34,718 nt of DNA from an uncultured Verrucomicrobiota bacterium (GCA_903848465.1 CAINGK010000232.1:1-34718), one strand, 5' to 3'; positions 17,154 to 25,519 are shown, counted from the first letter of the stretch. Program-made: numbers and translations. The notes: generated by a model not told the origin, from the sequence alone.

Positions 17154-18131
17154 ATGAAGACGACTTTCATTCTATACACTACCTTGCTCGTCAGCAGCAT
17201 GGGTGTGTTGGCGCAGGTTCCAGATGAATCGCGTCCGCTCTTTGATTTCCGCAAAAAGAAGGTGGATGAAGCGACCACCGCTAAAGCGCTGAATGCGGCC
17301 AAAGCGGCCACCAAGCAGGTGCCGGACGCGTTGAAGGACAAGGCGAAGGAACTGATGATCTCGCCCGAGGGCGTGGAGATGCGTCAGAAAGCCCTGCAAG
17401 CTGCACAGACGATGATCCAGGGCAACGCTGCGGAGACGCCACCGCCCGCCACCACTCCTGCACCTGCGGCGGCGACGCCAGGAGTTGCGGTAGTTGAAAC
17501 GCCGCCCGCCCCTGTCGGCCCGCAGCCAAAACCGCTGCAACCCCTGGATCTGGACGAGGCACCAAAGGCCACCAAAGGGCAGATCGACATCACCGCCCAG
17601 AAAAGCGCCTTCTTTGATGCCAACAAAAATTACGGTCTCTACACCGGCGACGTGAAGGCGCGCCACCCACAGATGTACATCGAGTGCGAGGAATTGGAAC
17701 TCTTCATGGCCAAGCAGGAGGGCGGTGTCCTCGGCGGCAGCAAGCCCAAAAAACCAGCCACCACGTCCAAAGACGCGGACATTCTCGCCCCGGCCAAAAA
17801 GCCCGCTAATGATGGCCCACCTATCGACAAAGCCGATGCGCGCGGCCCGATGGTCACGGTCGAGAAGCTTTCGGAGGATGGTGAATTGCAGATCGGCCAC
17901 TGCAAACATCTGATTTACGATGGAAAGACCAAGCTCACGACCCTGCTAGAATGGCCACAGGTCCAGGTTGGCAATCAGTTGCACAAGTCCACGGAAGCAG
18001 GCTGCATCATGGTCATCGACAAAAATGGCAAGCTCACCACGACCGGTGGGCATGAGACGCTCATTCTCCAGGGAGATGAAGTCGCGCCCCGGAGGACTGT
18101 TCCGAATTCGCCCGTACCCGCACTGAAGTGA
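17154..18131 (+). CDS. lptA: LptA/OstA-like periplasmic LPS transport protein
   Basis: A protein of 325 residues with a signal peptide (MKTTFILYTTLLVSSMGVLAQ). The region after about 165 (ITAQKSAFFDANKNYGLYTGDVKA) shows the OstA beta-strand pattern of LptA, which bridges inner and outer membranes for LPS. It is much longer than the about 180 residues of enterobacterial LptA: an Ala/Pro-rich linker (about 100-150) lies before the OstA part, and a Lys/Pro/Ala segment (about 195-235) interrupts it. ATG 17154 is one base after the lptC stop; the frame is open to 17091 but only the internal start gives a signal peptide. Its stop overlaps the region of lptB initiation. Confidence 0.75.
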   Translation: MKTTFILYTTLLVSSMGVLAQVPDESRPLFDFRKKKVDEATTAKALNAAKAATKQVPDALKDKAKELMISPEGVEMRQKALQAAQTMIQGNAAETPPPATTPAPAAATPGVAVVETPPAPVGPQPKPLQPLDLDEAPKATKGQIDITAQKSAFFDANKNYGLYTGDVKARHPQMYIECEELELFMAKQEGGVLGGSKPKKPATTSKDADILAPAKKPANDGPPIDKADARGPMVTVEKLSEDGELQIGHCKHLIYDGKTKLTTLLEWPQVQVGNQLHKSTEAGCIMVIDKNGKLTTTGGHETLILQGDEVAPRRTVPNSPVPALK

Positions 18132-18133
18132 TC

Positions 18134-18985
18134 ATGGCTCCGCGAAAAAAAAGGCTGAAGAATGAGGAGGGCGGGACTTCGCTGCCCTTCCCAGAGGGTG
18201 TTGACGACCCGCAGCCCATGATGGCTCCGTCTTCTGGACTGACGTCCATCGAGCCAGATGAAAACACCCTGCTGCACACCGAAGGACTGAAAAAAGTCTA
18301 TGATGGACGCGCCGTGGTCAATGGCGTGGATATTGAAGTCAAAAAGGGTGAGATTGTCGGTCTGCTGGGTCCGAACGGAGCCGGCAAGACCACCACCTTT
18401 TACATGATTGTCGGTCTAGTGCAGCCGAACGGCGGCAAGGTCATGTTCGATGGCAAGGACACCACCAATCAGCCCATGTACATGCGCTCGCGGCTCGGCA
18501 TGGGCTACCTGCCGCAGGAGGAGTCCATCTTCCGCCGCCTCACCGTGCGTGAAAACATCATGGGCGTGATGGAAACGCAGCCCTACACGCGCCAGGAGCG
18601 TGAGGAGCAGACCCAGTCCCTGATGGAAAAGTTCGGCATTGACCACGTGGCGGATAATCTGGCCATCACCCTCAGCGGTGGCGAAAAGCGCCGCCTCACC
18701 ATCGCCCGCTCCCTTGTTACCTCCCCTAAGCTGCTCATGCTCGATGAGCCTTTCAGCGGGGTGGACCCCATCGCGGTCAGCGAAATTCAGGAGATCATCC
18801 GCATGCTGCGCAGCGCTGGTCTCGCCATTCTCATCACGGACCACAACGTGCGTGAGACCCTCAACATCGTGGACCGCGCCTACCTCATCTTCGAGGGCCG
18901 GGTGCGACGCCACGGCACCAAAGATTTCCTCGTCAATGACGATGAAGCCCGCCGCCTCTACCTGGGCGAAGGGTTCACCATGTAA
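18134..18985 (+). CDS. lptB: LPS export ABC transporter ATPase LptB
   Basis: Cytoplasmic ATPase that powers LPS extraction with LptFG. The 283 residues comprise an unusual 40-residue charged N-terminal extension (RKKRLKNEEGG...) followed by a complete ABC domain: Walker A GPNGAGKTT, Q-loop YLPQEESIFRRLTVREN (typical of LptB), signature LSGGEKRR, Walker B LLMLDEPFSGVDPIAV and switch His in ITDHNVRETL. ATG 18134 starts two bases after the lptA stop; GTG 18128 in the same frame would overlap lptA. The usual LptB is about 240 residues, so the extension is the oddity. Confidence 0.94.
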   Translation: MAPRKKRLKNEEGGTSLPFPEGVDDPQPMMAPSSGLTSIEPDENTLLHTEGLKKVYDGRAVVNGVDIEVKKGEIVGLLGPNGAGKTTTFYMIVGLVQPNGGKVMFDGKDTTNQPMYMRSRLGMGYLPQEESIFRRLTVRENIMGVMETQPYTRQEREEQTQSLMEKFGIDHVADNLAITLSGGEKRRLTIARSLVTSPKLLMLDEPFSGVDPIAVSEIQEIIRMLRSAGLAILITDHNVRETLNIVDRAYLIFEGRVRRHGTKDFLVNDDEARRLYLGEGFTM

Positions 18986-19002
18986 ATTTCATCCAACCCA
19001 AA

Positions 19003-19008
19003 AAGGAG
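19003..19008 (+). promoter_or_regulatory. Strong Shine-Dalgarno site of hpf
   Basis: AAGGAG ends 7 bases before the hpf ATG at 19016, near-ideal spacing. It stands out because almost no other gene in the window has such a site. Confidence 0.8.
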
Positions 19009-19015
19009 AACCACA

Positions 19016-19621
19016 ATGCAAAAACACAACGTCAACCTCCCCATCATCGTGACTGCACGTCACATGGAAGTCACCGATGCGATCCGTGATTACGCGCACA
19101 AAAAGATCGAGGGCTTGCACCTAGACTACCCGCGCATCATTGAAGCCAAGGTCGTGCTCGATGTGCAGACTCATCACCGCCACTTCGCAGAAATCATCCT
19201 CTTCTGCGCCGACCACATTGTCATCGAAGTGAAGTCTGTCACCGAAGACATCTATGCTTCGATCGACGAAAGCGCCGCCAAAATCGCCCGGCGCATGCGC
19301 AAGTACAAGACGCGCCTGCTCAAAAACCACCGCCCGCGCAAAGAGGTCTCCATCCGCCACATCGAAGAGCAGGTCTTCCATCAGGAAGTGCTGCACACCG
19401 AGGAAGAGCACGTCGAGCCAGCTTATGTGCATAAAGAGAAGTACAAAATCCGCCCGCTGTATGCTGACGAAGCCATGATGGATCTCGAAATCAGCGATCG
19501 CCCGTTCGTGATCTTCCACAATCAGAAGACCCACAAACTCGCGCTGCTGTTCCGCCGCAAGGATGGCGACTACGGCCTCATTGAGCCGGAAATGGAAGTC
19601 GCGAACGGCACTGCCAAATAA
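19016..19621 (+). CDS. hpf: Ribosome hibernation promoting factor, long form
   Basis: Binds the 30S A/P-site region and pairs ribosomes into inactive 100S dimers in slow growth. The 201 residues show the long-form layout: an N-terminal S30AE domain (about 5-105, PIIVTARHMEVTDAIRDYAHKKIEGL), a charged His/Glu linker, and the C-terminal dimerisation domain (about 140-195, IRPLYADEAMMDLEISDRPF, FRRKDGDYGLIEPE). It follows lptB as in the lptAB-rpoN-hpf order of proteobacteria, but rpoN is missing. It has a strong ribosome site and a good terminator downstream. Confidence 0.94.
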   Translation: MQKHNVNLPIIVTARHMEVTDAIRDYAHKKIEGLHLDYPRIIEAKVVLDVQTHHRHFAEIILFCADHIVIEVKSVTEDIYASIDESAAKIARRMRKYKTRLLKNHRPRKEVSIRHIEEQVFHQEVLHTEEEHVEPAYVHKEKYKIRPLYADEAMMDLEISDRPFVIFHNQKTHKLALLFRRKDGDYGLIEPEMEVANGTAK

Positions 19622-19652
19622 AGCCGACGCATTCGTTTAACTCACCCACGGA

Positions 19653-19681
19653 GCGGCCTGGATTCAGGCCGCTTCTTTTTT
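19653..19681 (+). terminator. Rho-independent terminator of the kdsA-lpt-hpf operon
   Basis: GCGGCCTG and CAGGCCGC form an 8-bp stem with a GATT loop, followed by TTCTTTTTT. It lies 31 bases after the hpf stop. Read on the other strand, the same bases are the last codons (K-K-E-A-A-stop) of the convergent acyltransferase gene. Confidence 0.85.
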
Positions 19682-21472
19682 GAGGTTGGCGAGATAATTT
19701 CGGCAGTTTTCCTCGCCCATGTATTTGATCAGCAGTCGTTCGTCGATGTCGGTGAAATCGACCATGATCAGGCCATCGACGACGGAGGAAAAATCCTTGT
19801 CCACGTTGAAACTCAGCAGGGTCGCATTCAGCTTCAGGTAATGCTTCAGCAAAATGGGGATGCCCTTGCCGTCCGTCTCTAGACTGGAGATCAGTGCAGA
19901 GCAGTCGTCCACGTTCTGCAGATCCGCGCTGATGAACTCGCGCATCATGCGGCGGGTGCGCATGTAGCGGAAGGGATTGCGCGCCTTCACAAAGCTGGCG
20001 AGGTGCGGGTGCATGCGGTTGTCCTGAAGGAACTCCACGATCATCTTCCGCGATAGGCTGCTGTAGTCCTTGCTGATGCTCACCGGGCCAAACAGCTTCC
20101 GGTAATGGGGATTGCGGGCGATCCAGTGGGCGATGCCCTTCCACAGCAGCGGCAGGGAGGCGAGATTGCGCTGGTAAGCCTTGATGATGAAACTGCGGCC
20201 CATCTCCACGGCATGCCCCAGATTGGCCAGGAATGGTTTTTCAAACCGGAACAGGGTGCTGGTGTAGAGACCTTTCGAGCCGTACTCACGCAGAATCACA
20301 TCGGCACGTCCAAGCCGGTAGGCTCCCGCGACCTGCTCTTTCTCCTCATCCCACAGAATGAGGTGCTCATAGTAACGGTCGTACTTGTCGATATCGATGT
20401 CATTTCCCGTGCCTTCGCCGACGTCGCGGAAAGTGATTTCACGCAGACGCCCGATCTCCGGCAGCAAGGCAGGGATCTCATGCGAGTGCGCCTGATAGAC
20501 GGACAAATTGCCCTGCCCGACCAGACGGCCGCCGCGAGCGCGGAGGCGGTCGATCTCTTCTACCATATGCGCTTGCTGCGTCTCAGACGGTCGTGTGATG
20601 GTGATGTTTTCTCCCGTCACGGTCAGCTTGGCCGTCTGCTCCTTGCCACGCTGTTGCAGCACGAACGTGTGAATGCGCAGGTAGCGGGTGAGGGATTCGT
20701 CATCCTCAAATTTCTTGAGCCGCGAATACGGTATGGGCTGCCCCACGCGCATCTGCACTTGGGTGTTAGCACGATTGCAGAACTCGCGCAGCAGCAGGCC
20801 GGTGCGCAGGCGCGGGTGGATCATTCCGGCTGCGTGAAACAGCGCACTGTTGGAGCCGGGGAAAAACACTGGCAGCACCGTCGCCTGGGTGCGGCGCACC
20901 AGGGAACCCACATGAGTGCTCCAGGCCGGTTCATCCACACCACGGCCGGGTTTGTAGGAAGCCACTTCGCCCGCTGGGAAAATGACCAGCGTGCCACCGC
21001 TGCGCAGTAGCCGGATCGCCTGCTTCATCGGTGCTAGATTGCGTTTGGCAGCGCCTTCACCGCCGAAGGGGTCCACCGGAATCACATGCTCCGCCAGTTC
21101 CTTCATGGCCGTCAGCATGGAGTTGGTCATTACCTTCAGATCAGGTCGGAACTGTCCCGCCCAGCGTGCCAGCATGATGGGGTCAATGACTCCAAAGGGA
21201 TGATTGGCCACGATGATGAGCGGTCCCTGCGGCGGAAACTCAAACTCTGCGGGCAGATCCACGTCTTCCTGCATGTTGAGTGAATGGGCCACCGAATCAA
21301 ACCACGCGAACGCATTGGGATGCTGGGGATGCAGCTTGAACAGGCGTGCGGATTCTTGGTAGCAAGCCTCGAAGCCACGCAGCCCCAGCGCTTTTTCCAA
21401 GGCGGGACCGAATAGGCGGTAAATCCGTCTCTGAAGGGGTGATTTAAGGTGCTCGCTGAGATCGATAACCAT
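19664..21472 (-). CDS. OlsF-like fusion: PlsC-type acyltransferase plus hemolysin-like N-acyltransferase
   Basis: A protein of 602 residues with two acyltransferase parts. Residues about 60-290 are a lysophospholipid acyltransferase domain: VANHPFGVID with His91 and Asp97, and FPAGEV near 176. Residues about 350-560 match the GNAT-like hemolysin/OlsB group (GAYRLGRADVILREYGSKGLY, EMGRSFI, KDYSSLSRKMI). This order is that of bifunctional OlsF, which makes ornithine lipids by N-acylation then O-acylation; glycine or other aminolipids are alternatives. The His-Asp spacing is HX5D, not the textbook HX4D; I recall this for the NHP[FL]G subgroup. The 3' end is inside the hpf terminator. ATG 21472 is the only good start; no Shine-Dalgarno. 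Confidence 0.82.
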   Translation of the reverse strand: MVIDLSEHLKSPLQRRIYRLFGPALEKALGLRGFEACYQESARLFKLHPQHPNAFAWFDSVAHSLNMQEDVDLPAEFEFPPQGPLIIVANHPFGVIDPIMLARWAGQFRPDLKVMTNSMLTAMKELAEHVIPVDPFGGEGAAKRNLAPMKQAIRLLRSGGTLVIFPAGEVASYKPGRGVDEPAWSTHVGSLVRRTQATVLPVFFPGSNSALFHAAGMIHPRLRTGLLLREFCNRANTQVQMRVGQPIPYSRLKKFEDDESLTRYLRIHTFVLQQRGKEQTAKLTVTGENITITRPSETQQAHMVEEIDRLRARGGRLVGQGNLSVYQAHSHEIPALLPEIGRLREITFRDVGEGTGNDIDIDKYDRYYEHLILWDEEKEQVAGAYRLGRADVILREYGSKGLYTSTLFRFEKPFLANLGHAVEMGRSFIIKAYQRNLASLPLLWKGIAHWIARNPHYRKLFGPVSISKDYSSLSRKMIVEFLQDNRMHPHLASFVKARNPFRYMRTRRMMREFISADLQNVDDCSALISSLETDGKGIPILLKHYLKLNATLLSFNVDKDFSSVVDGLIMVDFTDIDERLLIKYMGEENCRNYLANLKKEAA

Positions 21473-21577
21473 GGGGACGGTCCGTGAATTGGGTAACAGA
21501 TAGCACCCATCCTCACGAATGCACGTCTAGCAAGTGCCATCCGTGTTTCGATTTTGTCATTCTTATAAATGATAGGG

Positions 21578-22330
21578 TCAGTTTAACGCATTCTGAATTT
21601 GACTCATCCAGAATTTTGCTCGCTCAGCAAAGGTCAGTTCATCCTTTTGATACAGGACTCCACGCGAGACATTCACCAGCAGCGGTGCTTTCCGCCCACT
21701 GCCCTTAAGGGCTGCCAGATCGCCCCCTTGCGCGCCCAGTCCCGGAATCAGCAGCGGCACGTCGGGGATGTGATCCAGCACGTTCGGTGCGGCATTCGTC
21801 AAACCCACCACCAGCCCGGCCTGCGGGTGCCCGGCGGTCATCGCTGCCACCAGTTCATACACGTGGCGATTCCCTGTCGGCTGCAGTTCGATGTCCTTCG
21901 CGCCCGGATTCGAGGTCACGCCCAGCAGGTACAGCCCTTTGTCCGTGTACTTCAAAAACGGCTCCAGCGTGTCGCGGCCCATGTAGGCGTTCAGCGTCAC
22001 CGCATCCACGTTCATCGCTTCAAAACAGGCCTTGGCGTAATAACCCTGCGTCTCGCCGATGTCCCCGCGCTTCACATCCAGCACGACTGGAATCTCCTTC
22101 GGGATCTCCTGCAAAATCTCCTCCAGCATCTTCATGCCCCGCCAGCCCAGCGCCTCAAAATAGGCCGAGTTCGGCTTGAACGCCGCCGCATACGGCGCGG
22201 TCTGCGCGATCACGTCCAGAATCCACCGCTTGGTCGATTCCTCCGCGTTTTCCGCCCGCACATCCAGCCCCACGCAGAGGTTCGATCCGGTCTTGGCGAT
22301 GCGTTGATTCAGTTTGTCGAGAAAAGTCAT
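21578..22330 (-). CDS. pyrF: Orotidine 5'-phosphate decarboxylase
   Basis: Last step of UMP synthesis, decarboxylating OMP in the cytoplasm. The 250 residues show the catalytic Asp-x-Lys-x-x-Asp array as VVLDVKRGDIGET (Asp85, Lys87, Asp90), the type of the subfamily-2 enzyme, plus CVGLDVR at the front and LLIPGLGAQGGD near the phosphate site. It diverges from purE across 88 bases, placing pyrimidine and purine genes back to back. Confidence 0.95.
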   Translation of the reverse strand: MTFLDKLNQRIAKTGSNLCVGLDVRAENAEESTKRWILDVIAQTAPYAAAFKPNSAYFEALGWRGMKMLEEILQEIPKEIPVVLDVKRGDIGETQGYYAKACFEAMNVDAVTLNAYMGRDTLEPFLKYTDKGLYLLGVTSNPGAKDIELQPTGNRHVYELVAAMTAGHPQAGLVVGLTNAAPNVLDHIPDVPLLIPGLGAQGGDLAALKGSGRKAPLLVNVSRGVLYQKDELTFAERAKFWMSQIQNALN

Positions 22331-22418
22331 GCTCTGCTCTCATCGCACGGCTTTTCCTCCGCGCCAAATCGAAGATTTGACGCTGCCACCCTGCCCGCCA
22401 TTTTGACCACCTTTCCCG
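22331..22418. promoter_or_regulatory. Divergent pyrF / purE control region
   Basis: An 88-base gap between divergent nucleotide-synthesis genes. It contains a small inverted repeat AAATC-GAA-GATTT (22364-22376) and a TTGACG-like box near 22375 facing purE, but no convincing -10. I cannot identify an operator. Confidence 0.3.
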
Positions 22419-22940
22419 ATGAGCACCACCTCCGCCAGCCAGCCCCTTGTGGGCATCATCATGGGGTCCAGTTCCGACTGGCCCACGCTCCAAAATGCCG
22501 CCCAGGTGCTTAAGGACTTCGGCATCCCGTTTGAAAAGAAAGTCGTCAGTGCCCACCGCACCCCCCAGCTTCTCTACGATTACGCCACCACCGCCGCCGG
22601 GCGTGGCCTCAAATGCATCATCGCCGGTGCTGGCGGTGCCGCCCACCTTCCTGGCATGACTGCCAGCATGACCACCATCCCCGTCCTCGGTGTGCCGGTG
22701 CAGAGCCGTGCGCTCAGCGGGGTGGACAGCCTCTACTCCATCGTGCAGATGCCCGGCGGCATCCCCGTTGCCACCTTCGCCATTGGCAATGCAGGCGCAC
22801 TGAACGCCGGTCTCTTCGCCGTCTCCATGCTGGCGAATAACGATCCCGAGCTCGTCGCCAAGCTGAAGACCTTCCGCGAACGCCAGACGCAGAAAGTGCT
22901 CGAAAGCCAGCAGGAACTCGAAGTCGAACCCAAGGCATGA
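22419..22940 (+). CDS. purE: N5-carboxyaminoimidazole ribonucleotide mutase
   Basis: Converts N5-CAIR to CAIR in purine synthesis; works with PurK. The 173 residues contain the class I signatures GIIMGSSSDWPTL, SAHRTP (44-49, with the catalytic His46) and GAGGAAHLPGM. Its stop overlaps the purK ATG (ATGA, 22937-22940), so the two are translationally coupled. Confidence 0.96.
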   Translation: MSTTSASQPLVGIIMGSSSDWPTLQNAAQVLKDFGIPFEKKVVSAHRTPQLLYDYATTAAGRGLKCIIAGAGGAAHLPGMTASMTTIPVLGVPVQSRALSGVDSLYSIVQMPGGIPVATFAIGNAGALNAGLFAVSMLANNDPELVAKLKTFRERQTQKVLESQQELEVEPKA

Positions 22941-24085
22941 AGTTCCCGCCCCCTTCGACCATTGGCGTCCTCGGCGGCGGCCAGCTCGGCCGCATGCTCG
23001 CCCTTGAAGCTCGGCGCGCCGGTCATCGCATCGCCATCTTCACGGATGAACCGCAGGGCTGCCCTGCTGGACAATTCGCCGATGTCGAAATCAACGCCGC
23101 TTACGCTGATGCGGCGGCCTTGAACCGCTTTTTGGAGCAGGTCGATGTCGTCACCGCCGAGTTCGAAAACATCCCCGCCGCATGCCTCGCCGCCGTCGAG
23201 GCCGTGAAACCCCTGCGCCCCGGCGCCAAGGCCCTCATCACCACCCAGCATCGCGAGCGCGAAAAAAACTTCCTGCGCGATCAAGGCATCGCCTGCGCCC
23301 CCTTCCACGTCATCGATGATCTCGCCGGACTCGAAGCCGCCGTGGCCGTGCTCGGCCGCCCCTGCGTCATCAAAACCGCCGCCTTCGGCTACGACGGCAA
23401 AGGCCAGTGCAAAGTCACCGCAGAGACGAATCTCGCCGAAGCCTGGAGCGGCTTCACCGGCCAGCGCGCCGTCGTCGAGCAATGGGTCAGCTTCGTCTGC
23501 GAAGTCTCCGTCGTCGGCGCTCGCGGCATCGATGGCAGCATGGCCACCCACGGCTGCGTCGAAAACCAGCACACGCACCACATCCTCGATGTCACCATCG
23601 CGCCTGCACGCGTGGAGCCGCAGATCGTTGAACAAGCCATCGCATTGTGGCAAGCCGTCGCCGAAGGCCTCGACTACGTCGGCACCATGGCCGTCGAAAT
23701 GTTCGTCACCGCCGATGGCAAAGTCATCGTCAACGAGATCGCCCCCCGTCCGCATAACAGCGGGCACTACACCATCGACGCCTGCCGCACCAATCAGTTC
23801 CAGCAGCAGCAGCGCGCCATCTGCGGCCTCCCCCTCGGCGATGCCACTCAGCACACCCCCGCAGTGATGATCAATCTCCTCGGCGACGTCTGGCCCGCCC
23901 CCCTCACCCACCCCGACTGGTCCCCCGTCCTCAATCACCCCCGCGCCAAACTCCACCTCTACGGCAAACGCGAAGCCCGCTCACGCCGCAAGATGGGGCA
24001 CTTCACCGTGCTGGGGGACACGATTGATCAAGCGCTCAAGGATGCGCTGGCGATTCGGCAGGCGTTGGGGATTGGGGTGGACTAG
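22937..24085 (+). CDS. purK: N5-carboxyaminoimidazole ribonucleotide synthase
   Basis: ATP-grasp enzyme making N5-CAIR from AIR, ATP and bicarbonate, the substrate of PurE. The 382 residues are of normal length: N-terminal nucleotide-binding start GVLGGGQLGRMLALEARRAG, ATP-grasp centre VIKTAAFGYDGKGQ, and VNEIAPRPHNSGHYTIDAC with the metal-binding Glu/Asn. The start overlaps purE by four bases. Confidence 0.96.
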   Translation: MKFPPPSTIGVLGGGQLGRMLALEARRAGHRIAIFTDEPQGCPAGQFADVEINAAYADAAALNRFLEQVDVVTAEFENIPAACLAAVEAVKPLRPGAKALITTQHREREKNFLRDQGIACAPFHVIDDLAGLEAAVAVLGRPCVIKTAAFGYDGKGQCKVTAETNLAEAWSGFTGQRAVVEQWVSFVCEVSVVGARGIDGSMATHGCVENQHTHHILDVTIAPARVEPQIVEQAIALWQAVAEGLDYVGTMAVEMFVTADGKVIVNEIAPRPHNSGHYTIDACRTNQFQQQQRAICGLPLGDATQHTPAVMINLLGDVWPAPLTHPDWSPVLNHPRAKLHLYGKREARSRRKMGHFTVLGDTIDQALKDALAIRQALGIGVD

Positions 24086-24238
24086 CGAAGCTTTGTCAGA
24101 TTCAACTGCTAGGTGAAATGCACCAACGTAACTAGCTCCATACGCGAAGCCCGCTTCACCCTCTTCGCCCGCTACGCATTGACCACCCTGTAGAGCAAAA
24201 TGCTTTCGCCGGGCCTGCTCCTTGATTTATGATGCCGC

Positions 24239-24598
24239 ATGGAACTGCCCGATGTCATTGATCAATGCCTGAGCCTCCCTGGTGCGGAAGAAACGCAGCC
24301 GTTTGGACCTGAGACGCTGGTGTACAAAGTCGGCGGCAAAGTGTTTGCCATCACCTCGCCGGATGAGTTTCCCGCGCGTATCAACCTCAAGTGCGATCCC
24401 GAACGCGCCATCGAACTGCGCGATGAACATCCAGGCATCAAACCCGGCTGGCACATGAACAAGAAGCACTGGAACACCGTGATGCTGGACGGTACTGTAC
24501 CGCCAGCGCTGGTGCGGGAACTGGTCGCTCATTCGTATCAGCTCGTGGTGGATGCGCTGCCAAAGAAGGTGCGGGAGGGGTTGAAGGGGAAGCGGTAG
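24239..24598 (+). CDS. MmcQ/YjbR family protein
   Basis: A 119-residue protein of the CyaY-like-fold MmcQ/YjbR family: LSLPGAEETQPFGPETLVYKV at the front, FARINLKCDP-like strand, and GWHMNKKHWNTV near residue 80. Family members bind DNA in structural annotations, but the biological role is not established. It stands alone 153 bases after purK and is followed by a gene-poor zone. Confidence 0.88.
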   Translation: MELPDVIDQCLSLPGAEETQPFGPETLVYKVGGKVFAITSPDEFPARINLKCDPERAIELRDEHPGIKPGWHMNKKHWNTVMLDGTVPPALVRELVAHSYQLVVDALPKKVREGLKGKR

Positions 24599-25067
24599 AG
24601 GGTGTCCAGCTTCAGAGCAATCCGAGTTCCTGCATGCCTGCTTCGTCCAATGCCGCAAATGATGCGGCGCTCCGCGTCTCAGCGTAGTCGAGGGTGACTT
24701 CCATAGTTTGATTGTTGATGTCTTGAATTCGGGCGTCAAGATGGCAATACCTCAGGCACGAACGACACACAGTTAAGGGCGATCATCGGGGCGAATGGGT
24801 TGGTATTGGAGCGCTATCTGAACACGGAGCCGATGCGTGGCGGAGCTTGTTGCAGACGCTGCTGGTGGGCAGTGGGTGCCAAGAGAGCGATGGGTTTGCT
24901 TCCCAGTCGTTTGGTTTTACCCAGGGTCGCCTCGCCAAGGCTCGGCTGACCCTGGGCTATAATCCGCAGCTCCGTTGGAGCTGGTGTGTGGCGGGGCGAA
25001 TGGGTGGTAGTCGGCATTTCCGAGCTACATCCCCGCATGTCAACGTTGGGAGTGTGAGAAGTGCAGG
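24599..25067. other. Gene-poor region, probably decayed sequence
   Basis: No complete gene is seen. On the minus strand, 24612-24782 stays open for 57 codons and ends in a protein-like stretch (from an internal ATG at 24704: MEVTLDYAETRSAASFAALD..., TGA at 24612); this could be the tail of a lost small gene or a micropeptide, but third-position composition is not convincing. Most of the right half is a REP-like repeat, listed separately. Confidence 0.4.
24788..25009. repeat. REP-like palindromic repeat flanked by short direct repeats
   Basis: Core: CCCAGGGTC (24920-24928) and GACCCTGGG (24948-24956), a perfect 9-bp inverted repeat with a smaller GCCT/AGGC stem inside. It is followed by a second hairpin, CAGCTCC-GTT-GGAGCTG (24967-24983). 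The phrase resembles dispersed palindromic units I know from planctomycete and verrucomicrobial genomes. GGGGCGAATGGGT plus GGTA occurs on both sides (24788-24805 with one extra T, and 24993-25009). Single occurrence in this window, so copy number cannot be judged. Confidence 0.5.
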
Positions 25068-25505
25068 TTAGTCGCGAATTTCATTCCACACAGAATCCCA
25101 ATCTGCCTCTGTGGTGATAGCAATTCCCGGGTTCAAGTCATCATGACGCTTGAAGACACACCATTATAGGAAGCTAGGCTGCAGCCATGGACTCAAAGTA
25201 GGATGCCCAGAACGATTCGTACCACGCGCTGTCCATCCCGATGGAACCTCTCGAAAGAAACACCAAGCCCCAGGGATTACGCGGGCCAAAACCAAACTCA
25301 CAGTAGGCGATGCCTGTGTTTGATGGCATGTGACTTAGAACAAGCCAGCAAGGAAAAGTTTGCCCCGGCTCTCCATAATCCCAATCACGAAAGATGACTG
25401 ACGGTTCAACGAGAAGACTGCGAATGTGAGATACAACACGAAGATCTTGGAGGGACAAAAGTTCGCCTCGATGAGTGCTTGAATCTTTGCTGGCGTGAGT
25501 GGCAT
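25068..25505 (-). pseudogene. Small protein of unknown family, frameshifted
   Basis: From ATG 25505 one frame reads MPLTPAKIQALIEANF, then protein-like sequence continues in another frame as LSLQDLRVVSHIRSLLVEPS...GMDSAWYESFWASYFESMAAA to TAG at 25174. Adding one T to the T-run (A-run 25457-25460 on the plus strand) would join them. Beyond the stop, a third frame resumes as WCVFKRHDDLNPGIAITTEA...WNEIRD and ends with TAA at 25068. I infer one gene of about 145 residues broken at least twice, or a complete gene plus a remnant. It starts 14 bases after the exonuclease III stop. Family not recognised. Confidence 0.5.
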
Positions 25506-25519
25506 AGCAAATCAAGCGG

